64,000 nucleotides of DNA. It comes from Caenibacillus caldisaponilyticus (GTDB lineage Bacteria; Bacillota; Bacilli; Bacillales; Sporolactobacillaceae). The stretch lies in the NCBI RefSeq assembly GCF_002003465.1, contig NZ_BDDQ01000002.1, positions 1 to 64,000 of the forward strand. The letters run 5' to 3'. Position numbers and translations under genes: made by a program. The notes under the pieces were generated by a model. It saw only the letters and a list, made by a program, of their open reading frames with translations, did not search any database and was not told the origin of the DNA. Shown in pieces: positions 1-7,556 of the stretch (positions within the stretch are counted from its first letter, which is position 1; each line of letters opens with the position of its first letter).

Positions 1-573
1 ATACGTGGTATCGGATAACCATTTGAATCGAGAATTTCAAGCCAAAAGACCAAATGAGAAGTGGGTGACGGATATTACGTATCTTCAAAGCAATGGCATC
101 CGATTATATTTATCCGCCATTAAAGACTTATATAACAACGAGATTGTCGCTTATCAAATCAGTCATCGAAATGATGTTAGGCTCGTCATCGATACCGTGA
201 AGTTAGCGATAAAACGAAAAAAAGATGTGTCTGGAATCCTTCTCCATAGTGACCAAGGATTTCAGTACACATCCAGACAATATCACGGACTACTTAAACA
301 ATACAATATAAGGGCTAGTATGTCTAGAAAAGGGAATTGTTTAGATAATGCTTGTATGGAAAACTTTTTTAGCCATTTAAAGACAGAATGTATCTATATG
401 CATCAATTTAAAACAGCTGAAGAAATGAAGCAAGCCGTTATACAATATATAGAATTCTACAACAATGAACGGATCCAAACGAAATTAAACAGCTGTAGTC
501 CTAGAGAATATCTGACTACAGCTGCTTAATAAGATCCTTTTTATTTACTGTCTACTTGACAGGGGTAAGTTCA
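1..573 (+). mobile_element. Right end of an IS3-family insertion sequence (left part outside window)
   Basis: This holds the C-terminal half of an IS3-type transposase followed by about 40 bases of AT-rich tail. The tail contains CTGTCTACTTGACAGGGG and ends at GTTCA; on the other strand this reads TGAACTTACCCCTGTC, and a TG start is typical of IS3-family termini. The right boundary at about 573 is therefore an inference. Base composition is clearly lower in GC than the rest of the window, which fits a mobile origin. The left end and target duplication cannot be seen. Confidence 0.7.
5..529 (+). CDS. IS3-family transposase OrfB, C-terminal part
   Basis: DDE-type integrase-core transposase that would catalyse strand transfer of the element. 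The visible 174 residues carry the catalytic acidic residues in the expected order: the first Asp in WVTDITYL, the second in HSDQG, and the Glu in NFFSHLKTE, followed by the YNNERIQ stretch typical of IS150/IS3-like OrfB. The reading frame is open to the window edge, so the GTG at position 5 is not a real start and the N-terminal region lies outside. The stop is TAA at 527-529. No frameshift is visible in this part, so the copy may be intact or active. Codon use is AT-rich, unlike the neighbours. Confidence 0.85.
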   Translation: MVSDNHLNREFQAKRPNEKWVTDITYLQSNGIRLYLSAIKDLYNNEIVAYQISHRNDVRLVIDTVKLAIKRKKDVSGILLHSDQGFQYTSRQYHGLLKQYNIRASMSRKGNCLDNACMENFFSHLKTECIYMHQFKTAEEMKQAVIQYIEFYNNERIQTKLNSCSPREYLTTAA

Positions 574-615
574 TTTCGGGCGAGTCCTTTATTTCTTACA
601 TCAAGCTTATATGTA

Positions 616-973
616 TGGTGGAGACGGTGGGAGTCGAACCCACGTCCAGAGATAACGTGGTTTAAGCATCTACGAGCGTAGTCGGCATATTGCGCTTCGC
701 GGACACGTTGGCCTGCCGACGGGCACCAGTGCCGCTAGCCTGATCGGTCTCTTCCCCTCGTTCTCAGGCGGCGAACTTGGGGCGTATCCCGCTAGAGTGA
801 GTCCCTGACCCTACCACGCGGGCGATGGAGGGAGGGACCGCTCGCTGACTTAGGCAGCAAGAGCGAGGTTGTTGTTTTCTTTGCCAGTTATTGGCTTTGG
901 CGTTTTTACGAGGCCGCCGCCCTCGGCTCGCAGCTTAAACCCGACCTATCTCTGTCGAATCCGGATCGTCCCC
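616..973 (-). ncRNA. ssrA: Transfer-messenger RNA (tmRNA)
   Basis: The minus strand starts GGGGACGATCCGGATTCGACAG at 973 (the canonical tmRNA 5' end) and ends with a tRNA-like T-arm and acceptor stem with an encoded CCA at 616-618. At 358 nt the length is normal for Bacillaceae. The tag reading frame lies at 850-885 and reads GKENNNLALAA followed by TAA; with the Ala from the charged RNA this gives the proteolysis tag. With SmpB (2592-3059) it rescues stalled ribosomes, and the ALAA end feeds ClpXP-type proteases. The gene has its own promoter at 1026-1054. No obvious terminator hairpin follows before the IS end at 573. Confidence 0.97.
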
Positions 974-1025
974 ATGATGAAATATGCGATGGTTGGGTTT
1001 CCTTCTCTATTCACGTCACGCCATT

Positions 1026-1054
1026 AGTATAACAAACACTGCAAACATAATCAA
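1026..1054 (-). promoter_or_regulatory. Sigma-A promoter of ssrA
   Basis: On the minus strand TTGATT (1054-1049) and TATACT (1031-1026) are separated by 17 bases. The predicted start near 1019 leaves a leader of about 46 nt before the mature tmRNA 5' end, which RNase P would remove. Confidence 0.7.
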
Positions 1055-1153
1055 GGAACAACAATTTCCCAATCAAATCGAAAGCGGTTCTGACGACTCC
1101 CACTAAATGTTTGCCGAACGGGATGGAGGCTCTTCCATGACCCACTTGCGAAA

Positions 1154-1180
1154 AGACAAAAACGCCTTTCGCCGAAAGGC
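1154..1180 (-). terminator. Rho-independent terminator with no obvious upstream gene
   Basis: Read on the minus strand, GCCTTTC-ggc-GAAAGGC is followed by GTTTTTGTCTTTT. It lies upstream of the ssrA promoter, so it could stop minus-strand transcripts arriving from smpB, whose stop is 1.4 kb away with an opposing gene between. Nothing else is recognisable between 1055 and 1480. Confidence 0.55.
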
Positions 1181-1481
1181 TGTTTCAGAGCAAAAAACCG
1201 CTCGGAAACTTTCGGGAAACTTATTATAAGACAGAGGCTTTCCATTGTCCAGAAACCTGAAGCGCCGCTATAAAAAGGGGGGCGCCGTTTCTCACGTTCG
1301 TTTCCGGCGGTTGCCTCATCCAAGCCGGGATCGGACGGAACACGTGGAAACGCCCCATCGCCATTATCCACGGCAATTTTCGGTTACTATTCGGAGTGCC
1401 TACGATGATGGGCGGCGGGCGGTCGATGGGCGATGAGACGAAATGAAAAACGGGACGAAACCGAACCCGGCAATTGAACCG

Positions 1482-1510
1482 TTGGGTTTATGAGTTAAAA
1501 TAAATATATA
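1482..1510 (+). promoter_or_regulatory. Possible sigma-A promoter of the DUF5694-type gene
   Basis: TTGGGT (1482-1487) and TATATA (1505-1510) are 17 bases apart; an overlapping TATAAT lies at 1507-1512. The region is AT-rich against a GC-rich background and lies 30 bases before the start codon. Confidence 0.4.
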
Positions 1511-1539
1511 ATTTTCAGTCCATAAAGAGGGGGATTCGT

Positions 1540-2295
1540 ATGGCCGTTCAAACGCAACCGCACATATTAGTCCTCGGAACGTACCATATGAGCCGGGGGA
1601 AACGGGATGTGCATCAACTGGACGCAGGAAACATCCAAGAAGCGAAAAAACAACGGGAAATCCGCGAGGTGGTCGATCGTTTAACCGCATTCCGGCCGAC
1701 GAAAGTCGCGGTCGAATATGATCGGATGCGCGCCGACCTTTTGCAGCAAAAATACAAACGCTTTTTGGACGGACATTCAGAGCTGGAGAACGATGAAATT
1801 GAACAGCTCGGCTTTCGCATCGCGAAAGAAATGGGCCACTCGTCTATTTATGCCGTCGATTGGAATCGCCCGGTCGGAGGGGTGCCGCTCGGGTATGTGT
1901 ATGACTTTGCCAAAGAAGAGCAACCGGACGTATTTGAAGAAATGACAGTCGAAGGCAAGAGCGCAAACGAAAAGTACCAACAGCTCCTAAATTCGTGTAC
2001 GCTTCGGGAATTTCTGCTTTATAAAAACAGCCAAAGCGAAGCTCGGAAAGATCATCAACAATACATTAAATATGTCGCGCGGGTGGCGACCGACGATTAC
2101 TATGTCGGGATTGACTGGCTGGCCAACTACTGGTACCGCCGCAACCTCATCATTTATGCGAACACGACCCGTTTAATCGAGACGCCCCGTGAACGCATCC
2201 TCGTCATTTACGGAGCCGGGCACAAATATCTGTTGGATCGGTTTTTCCTTGAAAGCGGCTTGTTCCATGTAGAAAAGGTGGAAGATTATTTATAA
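1540..2295 (+). CDS. DUF5694-type (TraB-like) protein of unknown function
   Basis: A 251-residue cytoplasmic protein with no signal peptide or membrane segment. It begins with a beta strand and the signature LVLGTYHMS, then a QREIREVVDRL-FRPTKVAVE stretch and a late LVIYGAGHKYLL segment. This pattern of GT-H near the N-terminus, F-PTK-A-E, and GA-H near the end is that of DUF5694 proteins, which are related to TraB/PrgY-like putative hydrolases. No biochemical role is established, so I infer none. The ATG at 1540 is preceded by AGAGGGGGA at good spacing. The gene stands alone on the plus strand between minus-strand ssrA and smpB and thus interrupts their usual neighbourhood. Confidence 0.75.
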   Translation: MAVQTQPHILVLGTYHMSRGKRDVHQLDAGNIQEAKKQREIREVVDRLTAFRPTKVAVEYDRMRADLLQQKYKRFLDGHSELENDEIEQLGFRIAKEMGHSSIYAVDWNRPVGGVPLGYVYDFAKEEQPDVFEEMTVEGKSANEKYQQLLNSCTLREFLLYKNSQSEARKDHQQYIKYVARVATDDYYVGIDWLANYWYRRNLIIYANTTRLIETPRERILVIYGAGHKYLLDRFFLESGLFHVEKVEDYL

Positions 2296-2591
2296 AAAGG
2301 GTGGCGGCTTCAAGACGATTACCGATAAGCCCGATGCGGGATGGTATGGGGAGAATGAAAGCGGACAAACCTTTCCCAAAGGCGATTGGAATTCATTCAA
2401 TTATCGATCGTTCGTCAAAAACAAAAAGGCGCTACAAGGCACACCCGATCTATATTGAATGGAATGCCCTTCTCATTTGGAGGATATCCCTCAACCGCAA
2501 GCGAGATACGCCGCATAAATATTTTAAAGTGACGGATGGAGCGGACCGCAGGCCGTGAAAGCTCCTTTCGTCCCGTTCACCTTTCGCCGCG

Positions 2592-3059
2592 CTACATGCT
2601 TTTCTCCGCGCGGCGCAACGCCTTTTGGATTTGCCGCTCCATCGTTTTCTTCCGCATCGTTTCGCGTTTGTCGTATATCTTCTTACCTTTGGCGAGGCCG
2701 ATCAGCATTTTGGCGAAACCGCCTTTAATATAAAGCTTGAGCGGTATGATGGTATAGCCGGCCTCTTTCGTCTTGCCGATCAACTTGACGATTTCTTTTT
2801 TATGCAGCAAAAGCTTGCGCGTCCGGAGCGGATCGTGGTTAAAACGGTTGCCCTGCTCATATGGGGCGATATGCATGTTATAGAGAAACACCTCGCCGTT
2901 CTCGACGCGGGCGAACGCGTCTTTAAAGTTGACCGAACCCTTTCGAATCGATTTGATCTCGGTGCCTTTCAAGACGAGACCGGCTTCGTAGGTGTCTTCA
3001 ATGAAGTAATCATGGCGGGCACGGCGGTTTTCCGCAATCAATTTCACATGATCCGTCAC
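2592..3059 (-). CDS. smpB: SsrA-binding protein SmpB
   Basis: A 155-residue RNA-binding protein that delivers tmRNA to stalled ribosomes. The sequence runs through the family signatures [37 protein letters not shown] and the lysine/arginine-rich C-terminal tail (KGKKIYDKR ... [10 protein letters not shown]) that enters the ribosomal A site. The frame is open further upstream, but I chose GTG at 3059 because AAAAAAGGAGGG lies 5 bases before it and the resulting length is that of the family. The partner RNA gene ssrA is 1.6 kb downstream on the same strand. In B. subtilis rnr lies immediately upstream; here a trehalose operon and two other genes separate them. Confidence 0.95.
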   Translation of the reverse strand: MTDHVKLIAENRRARHDYFIEDTYEAGLVLKGTEIKSIRKGSVNFKDAFARVENGEVFLYNMHIAPYEQGNRFNHDPLRTRKLLLHKKEIVKLIGKTKEAGYTIIPLKLYIKGGFAKMLIGLAKGKKIYDKRETMRKKTMERQIQKALRRAEKSM

Positions 3060-3176
3060 GGCGATCCCTCCTTTTTTCAATGTGTCGTAGAGATAATTAT
3101 ACATGCATAAATGGAAGGCGGGCAATCCGTCCGTCCCGCATCCCGGTCCGGGGCACCCGCCCGCGTTCCATTCCAG

Positions 3177-3476
3177 TCAGCCGGCGATTTCAAAATCGAG
3201 CGCCAGCGTATCTTCCAAGCCGATTTCTTTCAAATAGGCCACCACCGCTTGATGTTCGGGCGACGGGCCGTAATGTTCAAAATCCGCTTTCGTGGCAAAA
3301 CGGACGACGAGGCCGATTTCGTAGCCTTTGCTCCTTTGGGTGAAATTGAAGCCGGTTTGCAAATCAACGATGCCGGGTAAAAGCTTCTTCAGTTCCCGCA
3401 GCCTGCGCATTCCCTCTTCTTTTTGTTCTTTCGTCGTCTTTTCGCTGAATTTAAAAAGCACGATATGTTCAATCAT
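3177..3476 (-). CDS. Dabb-family stress-responsive alpha/beta-barrel protein
   Basis: A 99-residue single-domain protein that starts MIEHIVLFKF, has the conserved LPGI and FNFTQRSKGYEIGLVVRF-F--YG-SPEH- pattern, and ends VALDFEI-type (ALDFEIAG). This is the dimeric ferredoxin-like Dabb fold found in bacterial and plant stress proteins; the substrate is usually unknown. The start at 3476 is supported by GGAAGGGAAG upstream. It lies 91 bases downstream of the HAD-phosphatase gene on the same strand, with a terminator-like hairpin between, so co-transcription is partial at best. No trait suggests transfer. Confidence 0.8.
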   Translation of the reverse strand: MIEHIVLFKFSEKTTKEQKEEGMRRLRELKKLLPGIVDLQTGFNFTQRSKGYEIGLVVRFATKADFEHYGPSPEHQAVVAYLKEIGLEDTLALDFEIAG

Positions 3477-3529
3477 CCGTTCATCTTCCCTTCCGATTCG
3501 GTTTTTCGGCCGCAGCGCCAACGTTCCTT

Positions 3530-3558
3530 AAAAAAGCCGCGCCAGCCAGGACGGCGGC
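3530..3558 (-). terminator. Terminator-like hairpin after the HAD gene
   Basis: On the minus strand an imperfect GC-rich stem (GCCGCC ... GGCGCGGC) is followed by TTTTTT. It starts only about ten bases after the stop codon of the HAD-phosphatase gene. Confidence 0.5.
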
Positions 3559-3567
3559 ATGGACTGT

Positions 3568-4443
3568 TTAAAGGCCGACTTCCTCTTCAGCGCCCAATGC
3601 CCGGTATATCGCCCGGGCTACGCCGTGTTCGACATTGGTCGCGGTCACCATTCGGCAGCGCCGCTTGATGGCTTCATCCGCGTTGCCCATCGCGACGCCG
3701 ATGCCGGCCGTTTCCAACATGGACAAATCATTTTGGTTATCGCCGATCGCCATCGTTTCAGCAAGCGGAATGTCCAAGGCTTTCGCCAAGCGTTCCAAGC
3801 CCTTGCCCTTCGAGGCGTCTTTATCCATCACCTCGAAATTGCCGCGTCCGCTCGATGCGATGTGAAGATGTTCATCCGCGATGGCCTCGCGCGCGCTGCG
3901 AAGCTTATCCTCGCGATACGAAAACACGAAACATTTATAAACCTCTTCTTCAATCGCTTCGGCTTCCGCCGCGCTTTGGAGGATCGGTAACCTCTTTTCC
4001 GAAAAAGTTTTCGGCGTCAGCCAGCTGAGCAAGTCTTGGATCTTGCGCAAGTTTTCCGCGTCCATATCGCGAATTTCTTCTTCGAGCCACGCGACGCCGT
4101 GCGCATGGGCATAGACGGTTTTCTCAGTAAAAACGGTAAAATACAGGCGCCGCGCTTCCAGTTCTTCCAATATCGGCAGCAATATCGCCTTCTTTAAGCT
4201 CGCCGAATGGATGAGCGTTCCGCTTTTGTCGTGTACGGTCGCCCCGTTCGTTCCGATGATCGAGACGGGCAATCCGAGCCGCTTCATCCACGGGGCGATT
4301 TCATAGTGCACCCGTCCGCTCGCGATCGCGATTTCCACGCCCCGGGACAGCGCAAAGCGAAGCGCCTTAACATTTTCCGCGCTGACTTCGTGATCCGCCC
4401 CCAAAAGGGTGCCATCCATGTCCGTTGCGATCAGTTTGATCAT
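3568..4443 (-). CDS. Cof-type HAD-superfamily phosphatase
   Basis: A 291-residue soluble phosphatase of the Cof/YkrA group (HAD IIB). Motif I is DMDGTL with the nucleophile Asp8 and Asp10; motif II is ASGR; a Lys in the ASKGKGLERL segment and motif IV GDNQNDLSMLETAG follow, with the C2B cap domain between. Known members dephosphorylate sugar phosphates or flavin and pyridoxal intermediates; the substrate cannot be told from sequence. The frame is open upstream, but ATG 4443 gives the canonical start MIKLIATDMDGTLLG and has GGGGAGAG before it. It lies downstream of treR, but no shared function is evident. Confidence 0.88.
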   Translation of the reverse strand: MIKLIATDMDGTLLGADHEVSAENVKALRFALSRGVEIAIASGRVHYEIAPWMKRLGLPVSIIGTNGATVHDKSGTLIHSASLKKAILLPILEELEARRLYFTVFTEKTVYAHAHGVAWLEEEIRDMDAENLRKIQDLLSWLTPKTFSEKRLPILQSAAEAEAIEEEVYKCFVFSYREDKLRSAREAIADEHLHIASSGRGNFEVMDKDASKGKGLERLAKALDIPLAETMAIGDNQNDLSMLETAGIGVAMGNADEAIKRRCRMVTATNVEHGVARAIYRALGAEEEVGL

Positions 4444-4576
4444 GTTTGAAAATCTCTCCCCGCCTGATGATGGATGCCGCCTTCGTTCGTGCAAGCCGCT
4501 GTCACAATGCAAAAACGATGGATTGGTGACGGACGGGCCGCCAAAAATCGGCAACGTTATATGGGCCCCTGTTCCA

Positions 4577-5332
4577 TCATTTCCCGCTCCGGACGCCCGC
4601 CAGCAGCCCGTTCACGGACTTTTGCCTGCGGGCGAAATCGACGAAGCGGAATTTGTCCAATCGGTGCCGCGATTCCGTATATTGGATCAGCGTCGCATCA
4701 TCGAGATGCACGAAGTTTTTTACGACGACGACGTGATCGGTTCCCTTTAAATCGAGATATGCCCGATCGGCCGCCGTCACCTCTTCCACGGTAATCTCTT
4801 TTTTGGCGAAGCTGATGACGAGCCCCAAGTCGTTCTCGAAATATTCGTAGAGCGAGTTTTCGCAAATCTCTTTCGTCAGCGTCGGCACCCGCGATCTCTT
4901 TATGAAATCGATGTCCAAGATGATGCGCTCGCCGTCCAATTCCCGGGATCGCACGACTTTCCACACGTCTTCATTGCCGGTGATCTGCAACAAGTTTTTC
5001 ATCAAATGGTCGGGTTTTTGCAAGATTAATTCATAAACAATCGTCTTCCATTTTTTCCCCGAACGTTCGGCCAATTCCTTGAAACTGACGAGTCCGGAAA
5101 CCGGGAAATTAAAACGGGCGACATCCAGAACGATCGAGCCTTTTCCGCGGACCTTCTGGATGTACCCGTCTTGTGCGAGCATGTTCAACGCCTTGCGAAT
5201 CGTCTCGCGGGAAACGCCGTAGCGGGCGGCCAATTCATGCTCGGACGGCAGCAGGGAATAAGCGGGAAACCGGCCGCTTTGAATTTTTTCGGCGAGATCG
5301 CCGTATATGACGAGGAATTTATTGTTTACCAT
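4577..5332 (-). CDS. treR: Trehalose operon repressor TreR (GntR/HutC type)
   Basis: A 251-residue transcription factor with an N-terminal winged helix (residues about 10-75; LPSEHELAARYGVSRETIRKAL type) and a C-terminal UTRA effector domain ending in QYTESRHRLDKFRFVDFARR, which is nearly the B. subtilis TreR wording. It should bind trehalose-6-phosphate and release the two TGTATATACA operators at 9582-9623. ATG 5332 is chosen because GGTGG lies six bases before it and it aligns with the family N-terminus; longer starts add an unrelated sequence. It is the last gene of the EIIA-treP-treA-treR order, 257 bases after treA. The C-terminus is about 13 residues longer than in B. subtilis. Confidence 0.93.
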   Translation of the reverse strand: MVNNKFLVIYGDLAEKIQSGRFPAYSLLPSEHELAARYGVSRETIRKALNMLAQDGYIQKVRGKGSIVLDVARFNFPVSGLVSFKELAERSGKKWKTIVYELILQKPDHLMKNLLQITGNEDVWKVVRSRELDGERIILDIDFIKRSRVPTLTKEICENSLYEYFENDLGLVISFAKKEITVEEVTAADRAYLDLKGTDHVVVVKNFVHLDDATLIQYTESRHRLDKFRFVDFARRQKSVNGLLAGVRSGK

Positions 5333-5589
5333 GGCTACCACCATTAATATTTTACCATGACTCGGCCGCCCATCAGAACGACGGTTTGAATTTTCCCGCG
5401 ACGAACTTCGCGCAAAGAGCGGCGATGCGGCCAAAACCGGGCATTGGAGCCCGGCATCGCTTCCGCTTGAACCGCTCTTTGCCGATTCCTCGAAATCCGG
5501 CCGCAACACGATCGGACCGATGAACAGAAGAATTCAGAAAGCGCCGTCCAGAAAGCCCAGACCTCCTAAACGGCGCCATGCAAGGCCGG

Positions 5590-7272
5590 CTACTTTTTCA
5601 AGTGATAAACGACGGATTCGTAAGGCCGGAGGGTGAAAGCCCGATAGTCGTCCGGTGCATCCGGATAATTGGTCAACAACAGCTCGGCCCGGTAATCCGT
5701 CCAGCCCAAATCAGGCGGGAGACGGAATTCGGCCGATTCTCCATAAAAGTTGTTGACGACGAGCAGCTTTTCATCGTTGCCGTGGCGGACGTAGGCAAAA
5801 ATCTGCGGATCGTCCGGCAAGATCAATTCATAGCTTCCGTACGTAATGATATCATAAGTCTTCCGCAAGCGGATCAACTTTTGATAATGATAAAAAACAG
5901 AATCCGGATCGGCAAGCGCTTCTTTGACGTTGATTTCCTTAAAATTCTGGGCGACGTCGATCCACGGCGTTCCCGCCGTAAAGCCGGCGTGCTCCGTATC
6001 GTCCCACTGCATCGGGGTCCGCGAATTGTCGCGCGATTTTTGTTTCAAAATCGCCATCGTTTCCTCGTGGCTTTTTCCTTTTTCCCTTAAAATTTTATAC
6101 ATATTGAGCGATTCGACGTCGCGATAATCTTCGAGCCGGTCAAAGTGCGGGTTGGTCATGCCGATCTCTTCGCCTTGATAAATATAGGGCGTACCTTGCA
6201 TCATATGGATGGCGGTCGCGAGCATTTTCGCCGATTCCTTGCGGTAGCGGCCGTCATCGCCGTAGCGGGAGACGACGCGGGGCTGGTCGTGGTTGCACCA
6301 AAACAGCGCGTTCCAACCGCCGCCTTCGTGCATTTTGGTCTGCCATTCCGATAAGATGCGTTTTAATTCGAGGAAATCGAAATCGGCCAATGCCCACTTT
6401 TCCCCGTTCGGATAATCCACTTTCAAATGATGAAAATTAAAGGTCATGTTCAATTCTTCTCGTTCGGGATTCGTATAACGAATGCAATGTTCGATCGACG
6501 TCGAAGACATCTCGCCAACCGTCAAAAGATCATGGCCGGCGAACACGGCTTGGTTCATTTCGTGAAGAAACTCATGAATGCGCGGCCCGTCCGTGTAAAA
6601 GCGGCGCCCGTCCCCATCCTCGTCATTCGGGAACCGTTGATCCTTTGAGATCAAGTTGATGACGTCCAGGCGGAAACCGTCCACGCCTTTTTTCAGCCAA
6701 AACCGCATCATCTCATAAACCTTTTCGCGAACCGCCGGGTTTTCCCAATTCAAATCGGCCTGGGTGACATCGAACAAATGGAGATAGTATTGTCCGGTCC
6801 GTTCGTCGTACGCCCAAGCTGACCCGCCGAACTTGGATTCCCAATTGTTCGGCTCACGACCGTTTACGGGATCCTTCCAGATGTAAAACTGGCGGTAGGG
6901 ATTGTCCTTCGACGAGCGCGCTTGTTTGAACCATTCGTGTTCGGTCGACGTATGGTTGACGACGATGTCCATGATGATGCGGATGCCGCGCGCGTGGGCT
7001 TCCGCGACGAGCCGGTCGAAATCGTCCATCGTTCCATACCGTTCATCGATCGCGTAATAATCGCTGATGTCGTAGCCGTTGTCGCGTTGCGGCGATTTAT
7101 AGATGGGCGTGAGCCAGATGACATCCACGCCGAGCTTTTTCAAATAATCGAGTTTTTCTATAATGCCGGGGAGATCGCCGATGCCGTCCCCCGTCGTGTC
7201 CTTAAAGCTTTTCGGATAAATTTGATAGACAACCGCTTTCTTCCACCATGGTTCCTTCAAAACTTCCACCAC
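5590..7272 (-). CDS. treA: Trehalose-6-phosphate hydrolase
   Basis: A GH13 enzyme that splits trehalose-6-phosphate, formed by the PTS, into glucose and glucose-6-phosphate. The 560 residues match family length. The sequence opens PWWKKAVVYQIYPKSF, has the calcium-site region DTTGDGIGD, MDIVVNHTS, then the nucleophile Asp203 in GFRLDVINL, the acid/base Glu254 in TVGEMSS and the transition-state Asp329 in CNHDQPR. The start is uncertain: GTG at 7272 has a weak, very close Shine-Dalgarno, while a TTG four codons in is better spaced from GGTGGTGG. It lies between treP and treR in the tre operon. The older alternative name is treC. Confidence 0.93.
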   Translation of the reverse strand: MVEVLKEPWWKKAVVYQIYPKSFKDTTGDGIGDLPGIIEKLDYLKKLGVDVIWLTPIYKSPQRDNGYDISDYYAIDERYGTMDDFDRLVAEAHARGIRIIMDIVVNHTSTEHEWFKQARSSKDNPYRQFYIWKDPVNGREPNNWESKFGGSAWAYDERTGQYYLHLFDVTQADLNWENPAVREKVYEMMRFWLKKGVDGFRLDVINLISKDQRFPNDEDGDGRRFYTDGPRIHEFLHEMNQAVFAGHDLLTVGEMSSTSIEHCIRYTNPEREELNMTFNFHHLKVDYPNGEKWALADFDFLELKRILSEWQTKMHEGGGWNALFWCNHDQPRVVSRYGDDGRYRKESAKMLATAIHMMQGTPYIYQGEEIGMTNPHFDRLEDYRDVESLNMYKILREKGKSHEETMAILKQKSRDNSRTPMQWDDTEHAGFTAGTPWIDVAQNFKEINVKEALADPDSVFYHYQKLIRLRKTYDIITYGSYELILPDDPQIFAYVRHGNDEKLLVVNNFYGESAEFRLPPDLGWTDYRAELLLTNYPDAPDDYRAFTLRPYESVVYHLKK

Positions 7273-7510
7273 CCATATTCGTTATCTTTATTTGCTCACG
7301 TCCGGCGCTCATGAGCGTTTTGTCTGGGCCGCATCCGGGCGCGCTGTTCCGCATGGTTCGCGCCCGCGCGGTAAAAAAGCCTCAAGCGGCGAAAATCGCG
7401 CCGCTTTTTGTTGGGATGTGGACGCGACCATGCACGCGGCAACCGCCAATGTTCTCAGGCGGCCAAGCCCCTCATGAGCGGCCGCAGCGCCTTTGCGATT
7501 CTCTCATTCG

Positions 7511-7549
7511 CAAAAAAGGGCATGGGGGTCCGGCGAAGCCGGTACCCCC
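7511..7549 (-). terminator. Stem-loop after treP, possible weak terminator
   Basis: On the minus strand GGGGGTACCGGC-ttc-GCCGGACCCCC forms a strong hairpin with one bulge; TTTTTT follows seven bases after the stem. It starts a few bases after the treP stop codon. It may reduce transcription into treA or stabilise the EIIA-treP part of the mRNA. Confidence 0.5.
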
Positions 7550-7556
7550 CAGCCGA

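Noticed and set aside
2301-2558. 85-codon plus-strand frame after the DUF5694-type gene
   Set aside because: No binding site, basic random-looking composition and no known relative; treated as chance. The stretch 2296-2591 shows nothing else.
7384-7409. Hairpin AAGCGGCG-aaaatcg-CGCCGCTT with TTT on the plus strand, between treP and treA
   Set aside because: The T-run is on the strand opposite to the operon; on the operon strand the T-run comes five bases after the stem. It may be a processing site, but I cannot call it a terminator.
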